A stretch of DNA of 36,848 bases from the NCBI GenBank assembly GCA_016188675.1, contig JACPHJ010000013.1:1-36848 (forward strand), in the 5' to 3' direction. Positions within the stretch are counted from its first letter, which is position 1, and the number at the start of each line of letters is the position of its first letter. This DNA comes from Planctomycetota bacterium (GTDB taxonomy: Bacteria; Planctomycetota; Brocadiia; Brocadiales; Brocadiaceae). This document shows positions 32,055-36,848 of this stretch, in pieces. The notes under the pieces were generated by a model, which worked only from the letters and a program-made list of their open reading frames with translations, did not search any database and had not been told where the DNA came from. Made by a program: the position numbers and the translations under genes.

Positions 32055-32786
32055 CTACTTAATTTCCCAGGCCGGAGGCTGAGCAACACCTTTGATTTTA
32101 TCAATAGCGTCCTGCACCGCCCTGATCACAGCTTTTGTAGAAATCGTAGCGCCTGTGATGGCTACTATCTTTTCGGCGTCTTTTACCTTCGACACAACAA
32201 GTTGATTGTAGGTCTTCCGTTTAAATTGCTCCTGAAACCATGGTTGAGACTTGCTTGTTGCCTTCTTTGATAACCCGAATTTTTTTATTCTTTCAGGTTG
32301 TCTGATGAGCGGCAATTCCCAGGACTCATCACCATCCCAGTCAATTGATTTCAATTCCCTGCCGTAGATTAAACTCCACAGGGTGGTTGTGCTTTCGATC
32401 TCAGTCATCTTTGTGCCAAGGCCGGGAGTCTCGTTTTGTGCGAGGATATTGATTCCAAGTATCTTTTCAAGTTTGGGGTCAACTCCCACCATAACCTTGA
32501 TCCTGCTTGAATATCCCTGAGCCTCTCCGCTGGCTGCATAACCAACAAGTTGTCCCGACTTGTCAAGACCCTTATAAACACGATCCTGGTCTGCGCTGTT
32601 TGATGATGTGATTTCCACCGGGGCGCCTTCCAAACCAGGAAGCACCCTGTATAAAGCCTCTGTACGAACGGCCAATTCCTTTTTTTTGATCGTGCCTTTC
32701 GTGAGCATAAAAGTCGACGATACCCCTATAGCAGCCAGAAGCGAAACAATAGTCAATATCATCGTGTATTGTACCTTCTTTTGCAT
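32055..32786 (-). CDS. rnfG: Rnf complex subunit G (flavoprotein)
   Basis: A 243-aa subunit with one N-terminal helix (about 8-28) and an outward-facing FMN-binding domain. ETPGLGTKM and ITGATISTKAVI are the family motifs; FMN is bound covalently to the last Thr of the S/TGATxS/T motif (here TGATIST). RnfG carries electrons within the ferredoxin:NAD oxidoreductase ion pump. I choose the ATG at 32786, one base after the rnfD stop, rather than in-frame upstream codons that overlap rnfD. The next gene is scpB, not the usual rnfE. Confidence 0.93.
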   Translation of the reverse strand: MQKKVQYTMILTIVSLLAAIGVSSTFMLTKGTIKKKELAVRTEALYRVLPGLEGAPVEITSSNSADQDRVYKGLDKSGQLVGYAASGEAQGYSSRIKVMVGVDPKLEKILGINILAQNETPGLGTKMTEIESTTTLWSLIYGRELKSIDWDGDESWELPLIRQPERIKKFGLSKKATSKSQPWFQEQFKRKTYNQLVVSKVKDAEKIVAITGATISTKAVIRAVQDAIDKIKGVAQPPAWEIK

Positions 32787-32787
32787 C

Positions 32788-33822
32788 TTACGTTTTCTTT
32801 CCCTTGGTACCATATAGTCGTGGTTTTGTGAACCGGTCAATAAGAGGCGTTGCCGTGTTCATGAGTAATATAGAATAGCATACGCCTTCCGGATAACCGG
32901 AATAAAAACGAATCAGCGCCGTTAATATGCCTGTGCCAACGGCAAAGATGATTAGACCCCGCTTTGTTAAAGGAGAGGTAACCATATCGGTAGCCATAAA
33001 GAACGCGCCCAGGAATAGGCCACCTGCAAAGATATGGTAAAAAGGATTCTTAATCCACGGCGCTGCTGACTGTTGGGGTAAAATCAAGACCATAACAAAG
33101 ACCGTGGCAATATAATACGCAGGAACTTGCCATTTGATGTGGCGTTTGTAAATAAGATAAATCCCTCCAAGCAACAAAGCGATGGCAGAGGTCTCCCCGA
33201 TACAACCGGGGACGTTCCCCATGAATAGCTGAACAAGATGGTAGGTTTCTGCCCCTGCTTCTTTGGACAGAGGCGTTGCCCTTGTTATGGCGTCTACCAG
33301 TTTACCATCGGCATCAACCTGCGCTATGTTATGGAAAAGCTTATGCATCCCGTGCTGAGTCAAAGTACGCCAGTCGGAGTTGATAACTGCCGGATAGGCT
33401 ACCTGCAGGAAAGCGCGCGCTGCCAGGGCGGGATTCCAGATATTGTTTCCCAATCCGCCGAAGGCGTGTTTTACAATGGCAATAGCAAAGAAAGAACCCA
33501 CGACAGGGATATACCAGGGAACGCCTGGCGGCAGTGTGTACGCCAGTAAAATTCCGGTAACAACGGCGCTGCCATCTTTGATGGTATTTAAAACCGGGAG
33601 TTTTCGTAACCGTAAAATGAATACTTCGGTAATAACCGCCGTTATGCAGCTTAAAAAAACAACATACAGACAATAAAATCCAAACGTAAAAACACCGGCG
33701 ATTCCGGCTGGAATCAAAGAAAGCACCACAGCCCACATAATCGTGGGAATACTATCCATATCCCGAATATGAGGGGATGCGCTGACAATTAAAGCATTAT
33801 TACTTTGCGTTTGATTTGACAT
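32788..33822 (-). CDS. rnfD: Rnf complex subunit D (membrane flavoprotein)
   Basis: A 344-aa membrane protein with about nine to ten helices. SPHIRDMDSIPTIMW at the start, KDGSAVVTGILLAYTLPP, GGLGNNIWNPALAARAFL and FFMATDMVTSPLT match RnfD/NqrB. The covalent FMN site is DAITRATPL with Thr183. RnfD is part of the ion-translocating core. It starts 153 bp after rnfC ends, a long gap for an rnf operon, with a palindrome inside. The ATG has only a weak ribosome site (AAAGAC). Confidence 0.94.
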   Translation of the reverse strand: MSNQTQSNNALIVSASPHIRDMDSIPTIMWAVVLSLIPAGIAGVFTFGFYCLYVVFLSCITAVITEVFILRLRKLPVLNTIKDGSAVVTGILLAYTLPPGVPWYIPVVGSFFAIAIVKHAFGGLGNNIWNPALAARAFLQVAYPAVINSDWRTLTQHGMHKLFHNIAQVDADGKLVDAITRATPLSKEAGAETYHLVQLFMGNVPGCIGETSAIALLLGGIYLIYKRHIKWQVPAYYIATVFVMVLILPQQSAAPWIKNPFYHIFAGGLFLGAFFMATDMVTSPLTKRGLIIFAVGTGILTALIRFYSGYPEGVCYSILLMNTATPLIDRFTKPRLYGTKGKKT

Positions 33823-33859
33823 ATAAGTCTTTTTCAGTATCTTACAAAAAATATTTTAA

Positions 33860-33887
33860 GTAGCGGCAAGGCGCGCCTTGCCACTAC
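33860..33887. repeat. 28-bp palindrome in the rnfC-rnfD spacer
   Basis: Two 14-nt halves (GTAGCGGCAAGGCG and the inverse CGCCTTGCCACTAC) meet without a loop, with one mismatch. In the minus-strand transcript that mismatch is a G-U pair, so the RNA hairpin would be intact. Outer words match the palindrome at 28901-28932, but the core differs. Confidence 0.85.
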
Positions 33888-33975
33888 GGTCTTTTCCGAC
33901 TTGTTCGGGCTAGGTTGAGAAATTCAAACTCTTTTTTTGTGTCCTTTGTGTCTTTGTGGTTAAAATTTCTTTTGG

Positions 33976-35328
33976 TTACTGCTGTGCTTTTGCCTTTTGT
34001 TTGGCGATCTCAGCCTTCGCAAACTTAATGAGATGAACGATAGGCCTTTTCGCCGGACAGATATAACTGCAACAGCCGCATTCCTTGCATTCCATAACGT
34101 TGTTCTCAATTGCCAGATTGAATTCCTTGGCCTCGCAAGTGATACTCAATTCACTGGGATTCAGTCCGTACGGGCAGGCATCAATACAACGACCGCACCG
34201 GATGCAAGCGTGTGATTGCCACTGCCGTGCATCCTTTAATACAAGAACACCGCCGGTTCCTTTGATAGTAACGGCCGCATCTATATTGCCCTGTGCAATG
34301 CCCATCATGGGACCGCCAAAGATAATTTTGTTGGTATCTGCTGTAACCTTTGCCTCTTCTAATAATTGTTTAATTGGCGTCCCCAAGCGCACCAAAAAAT
34401 TTTGTGGATTTTCTACGCCGTTTCCGGTAACGGTGACCAACCTCTCGATTAACGGCCTTTTGAATTTCACCGCTTCATAGACGGCAAAAGCCGTACCTAC
34501 ATTGATTACAATCGCACCCACCTCTAACGGCAATTGTGTGGGTTTAAATTCACGATTTAGTAAGGCCTTTATGAGTTGATGTTCCGCCCCTTGCGGGTAC
34601 TTTACTTCCATCAAGTCTATTTTAATCTGAGGTTCATTTGATAATACGCCTTTGAAAAGAGTATAAACGTCCTCTTTGTTTGCTTCGATGCCGATGTGTG
34701 CCTTTTTACATCCAAGGCACTTCATTACAAACTTCAAGCCCTGGATAATTTCATGAGGTTTGTCCAGCATGAGCCGGTAATCACAGGTAAGATAGGGCTC
34801 GCATTCTGCGCCGTTCATAACCACCGTGTCAATTATCTTGTCTTTTGGCGGAGTAAGTTTCACGTGGGTGGGAAAGGTAGCGCCACCCAGGCCGACAATC
34901 CCAGCCGACTGGATGCGTTGTTTGATCTCTTCTGGAGAAATTTGGTCGGTATCGTCAACTCCATTTACACCTTCTACCCATGAGTCATCCTCCGTTCTTT
35001 CCAGAATAACTGCCGGGGATTTTATTCCTGTAACTGGATGAGGCCAGGATACAACATCAACAACCTTGCCTGAAATTGAGGCATGTACGTTTGCAGAAAC
35101 AAATCCCTGTGCTTCCCCAACCAGTTGGCCTTTTTTTACAGTGTCTCCTTTTTTGACAACCGGCTTGCATGGTGCGCCGATGTGCTGACTCATGAATAAA
35201 TAAACCGTCTTGGGAAGCGGAGAGAGTACCTCTTTCTTTCCTTTTGTAAGGAGTTTTCCGTCATCTCCGGGATGTATACCGCCAACAAAGGTTTTTAATC
35301 TCGACTTAAATTTAACAAGAGCCGTCAT
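33976..35328 (-). CDS. rnfC: Rnf complex subunit C (Fe-S/NADH-binding)
   Basis: A 450-aa peripheral subunit. The N-terminal part (residues 15-110) resembles a biotinyl-like/RnfC N-domain (HIGAPCKPVVKKGDTVKKGQ, key G-A-P and K-x-G-D-x-V). GLGGATFPTHVKL and MNGAECEPYLTCD are the NADH/FMN-binding signatures. Two [4Fe-4S] sites follow: C375, C378, C381, C385 and C414, C417, C420, C424. It passes electrons between NAD(H) and the membrane subunits. It leads rnfC-D-G here. The ATG lacks a good ribosome site. Confidence 0.96.
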   Translation of the reverse strand: MTALVKFKSRLKTFVGGIHPGDDGKLLTKGKKEVLSPLPKTVYLFMSQHIGAPCKPVVKKGDTVKKGQLVGEAQGFVSANVHASISGKVVDVVSWPHPVTGIKSPAVILERTEDDSWVEGVNGVDDTDQISPEEIKQRIQSAGIVGLGGATFPTHVKLTPPKDKIIDTVVMNGAECEPYLTCDYRLMLDKPHEIIQGLKFVMKCLGCKKAHIGIEANKEDVYTLFKGVLSNEPQIKIDLMEVKYPQGAEHQLIKALLNREFKPTQLPLEVGAIVINVGTAFAVYEAVKFKRPLIERLVTVTGNGVENPQNFLVRLGTPIKQLLEEAKVTADTNKIIFGGPMMGIAQGNIDAAVTIKGTGGVLVLKDARQWQSHACIRCGRCIDACPYGLNPSELSITCEAKEFNLAIENNVMECKECGCCSYICPAKRPIVHLIKFAKAEIAKQKAKAQQ

Positions 35329-35574
35329 GGTAAAAATATTTAATGATTGTCTGTTACGTTTAAAATATTAGAAATCATATAGTAAAAATCCCCCTTGCAA
35401 AGGGGGAATCAGGGGGTTGTGTTTTTCTTCTATTTTTCTGTCACTCCTGCATAATCGGAAATCCAGAATTGTTATTACCATAAGCATGGATTCCTGCTTT
35501 CTCAGGAATGACCTGGATAACCTGTAAGACTTTTGCGCAACCGTGACGGTTGCGCTACCAATTTGTACATAAAC
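35329..35574. other. Intergenic region with repeats
   Basis: About 245 bp between rnfC and the aminotransferase. It holds a CCCCCTTGCAAAGGGGG palindrome (about 35389-35406), followed by GGAATCAGGGGG, a fragment ending CAGGAATGACC (about 35500-35513) and the palindrome at 35535-35555. No gene is visible; the rnfC promoter should be near 35330-35390. Confidence 0.4.
35535..35555. repeat. 21-bp palindrome after the aminotransferase gene
   Basis: GCGCAACCGT and its exact inverse ACGGTTGCGC flank a single base, 19 bp beyond the aminotransferase stop. On the right it continues TACC. No U run follows on the minus strand, so it is not a standard terminator. Confidence 0.8.
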
Positions 35575-36765
35575 TTATCGCAAAACACGATCAATCTGGC
35601 GTATGGCCTGTTTTAGACGAAGTTCATTCTCTACAATCGCCAACCGCAGATACCCCTCACCATTTTCTCCAAAAGCTGCGCCGGGCGCAACGGAGACCTC
35701 TGCCTCGTTCATGAGTTTATAGGCAAAATCTATAGAACCCATAGAACGCCATTTTTCCGGTATAGGAGCCCACACAAACATAGATGCCCTTGGTTTTTTG
35801 ACGTTCCATCCGATACGGTTCAGTCCATCGCAAAGCACATCCCTTCGGTTTTGATAAATTTCAGCCTGTTCTTTAGTATATTTATTACAATCTCTGAGCG
35901 CTATAATTGAAGCGATTTGTACGGGCTGAAAAATACCGTAATCATAATACCCTTTAACCTTACCCAGAGTGCTGACAATGTCTTTATTTCCCACGCAAAA
36001 TCCCAGCCTCCAGCCGGCCATATTAAAAGACTTCGACATGGTATTGAATTCCACGCCGACATCTTTAGCGCCCTTGACCTGCAAGAAACTTGGGGGCTTG
36101 TAACCGTCAAAGGCAATTCCACAATAGGCAAAATCATGAACGATAATAATATTGTATTTCTTTGCAAATGCCACGATCTCTTCAAACAAACCTATCTCAA
36201 TAGTAGCGGCAGTAGGGTTATGGGGGAAATTGAGAATGATTATCTTGGGCCTGGGAATAAGGTTTTTTGCCGTATTCATTAAGTTTGGCAGAAATTTTTC
36301 GTCCTCGGTAAGCGGCACGCTTATTACGTTACCACCGGCAAGGTTTACGGCATGAATGTGAATAGGAAATGCCGGATTAGGAACTAAGGCAGTATCTCCG
36401 GGGTCTAGCAATCCCAAACACAGATGGGATATCCCTTCTTTTGACCCGATGGTGCATACCACTTCTTTTTCCGGATCGAGGGCTACATTAAACTGCTTTT
36501 CGTAATATTTGGCAACTTCACGCTTGAGATTGAATAAACCGGTGGCAGAAACGGTATATCTGTGGTTTCTTGGATCCTGCACAGCCTCGCATAATTTTTG
36601 AATGATCGGTTGGGGCGTAGGATCATTCGGATTCCCCATACCAAGATCAATAACATCAATATTATTGCGCCGTTTCTCGTATTTTAGGGCGTTTAATCTC
36701 CCAAATAGGTAAGGAGGTAACTGCTTAACCCTGTTGGCAATATTAATTACAAAATCTTCAGGCAT
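35575..36765 (-). CDS. Alanine transaminase-like aminotransferase (AlaC type)
   Basis: A 396-aa PLP-dependent class I/II aminotransferase. RVKQLPPYLFGRLNALK opens it, then IDLGMGNPNDPTP, RYTVSATGL, TIGSKEGISHL, NFPHNPTAA (N183), HDFAYCGIAFDGYK (D211, Y214), TMSKSFNMAGWRLGF with the PLP lysine K245 and R253, and YLRLAIVEN. The sequence follows E. coli AlaC (YfdZ) closely, so glutamate:pyruvate transfer is the likely reaction. LL-DAP aminotransferases are related, so that alternative should be kept in mind for a wall using DAP. The ATG has no ribosome site. Its upstream region is cut by the window end. Confidence 0.92.
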   Translation of the reverse strand: MPEDFVINIANRVKQLPPYLFGRLNALKYEKRRNNIDVIDLGMGNPNDPTPQPIIQKLCEAVQDPRNHRYTVSATGLFNLKREVAKYYEKQFNVALDPEKEVVCTIGSKEGISHLCLGLLDPGDTALVPNPAFPIHIHAVNLAGGNVISVPLTEDEKFLPNLMNTAKNLIPRPKIIILNFPHNPTAATIEIGLFEEIVAFAKKYNIIIVHDFAYCGIAFDGYKPPSFLQVKGAKDVGVEFNTMSKSFNMAGWRLGFCVGNKDIVSTLGKVKGYYDYGIFQPVQIASIIALRDCNKYTKEQAEIYQNRRDVLCDGLNRIGWNVKKPRASMFVWAPIPEKWRSMGSIDFAYKLMNEAEVSVAPGAAFGENGEGYLRLAIVENELRLKQAIRQIDRVLR

Positions 36766-36848
36766 TGAATTATTTAAAATAACTTTATAATTTAGTCGGC
36801 AGACTGATTCTTTGTGATCGAAGCATTTTCTATCAGGCTAATCAACCA

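Noticed and set aside
33920..33975. TTTGTGTCCTTTGTGTCTTTGTGG tandem-like stretch before the rnfC stop
   Set aside because: It is a short, common low-complexity fragment without clear unit structure.

Overview
The window is a low-GC bacterial chromosome segment that most resembles a planctomycete, probably an anammox-type member (Brocadiales). This is inference from gene content. A pseudopilin carries the C-terminal H-X9-DG motif typical of planctomycetes. The cell-wall/division (dcw) cluster ends at ftsQ with no ftsA or ftsZ. A class II (B12) ribonucleotide reductase and Rnf genes fit an anaerobe. Nearly all genes lie on the minus strand, with short spacers and frequent GTG/TTG starts.

Layout. 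1-570: tRNA-Leu(GAG), then an AT-rich spacer with a pair of palindromes. 571-1296: a pseudopilin on the plus strand, convergent with the end of the dcw cluster. 1305-17233 (minus): mraZ-rsmH-ftsL-ftsI-[93 aa ORF]-murE-murF-[hybrid histidine kinase]-mraY-ftsW-murG-murC-ddl-ftsQ. Compared with the textbook order, murD, murB, ftsA and ftsZ are missing and two genes are inserted. 17539-20397 (plus): queA and a B12-dependent ribonucleotide reductase. 20394-22451 (minus): a zinc-ribbon membrane protein, a YqeY-like protein and a PilZ protein with two degenerate receiver domains. 22452-23666: a gene-poor stretch with one isolated type I-C-like CRISPR repeat, a short glutaredoxin-like gene and several degenerate repeats. 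23667-26973 (minus): an Rrf2 regulator followed by a sulfonate/nitrate-type ABC importer. 27057-31377 (minus): ATP-type PEP carboxykinase, a HAD-YvcK fusion and endonuclease V. 31499-35328 (minus): scpB, rnfG, rnfD and rnfC. 35575-36765 (minus): an AlaC-like aminotransferase.

How it fits together. The dcw block encodes lipid II synthesis steps (MurE, MurF, MraY, MurG, MurC, Ddl) and septal polymerisation (FtsW, FtsI, FtsL, FtsQ), so the organism probably makes meso-DAP peptidoglycan although the cluster has no FtsZ. The kinase embedded in it could couple a signal to wall synthesis. PEP carboxykinase beside a YvcK-type protein suggests a gluconeogenesis/cell-wall-precursor module. RnfC, D and G are half of an ion-pumping ferredoxin:NAD oxidoreductase whose other subunits are not in this window.

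The observations most worth a second look are the kinase inside a reduced dcw cluster, the HAD-YvcK fusion beside pckA, the isolated CRISPR repeat, the split rnf operon, intergenic palindromes with shared outer words but different cores, and a cysteine-rich tail on the ABC ATPase.
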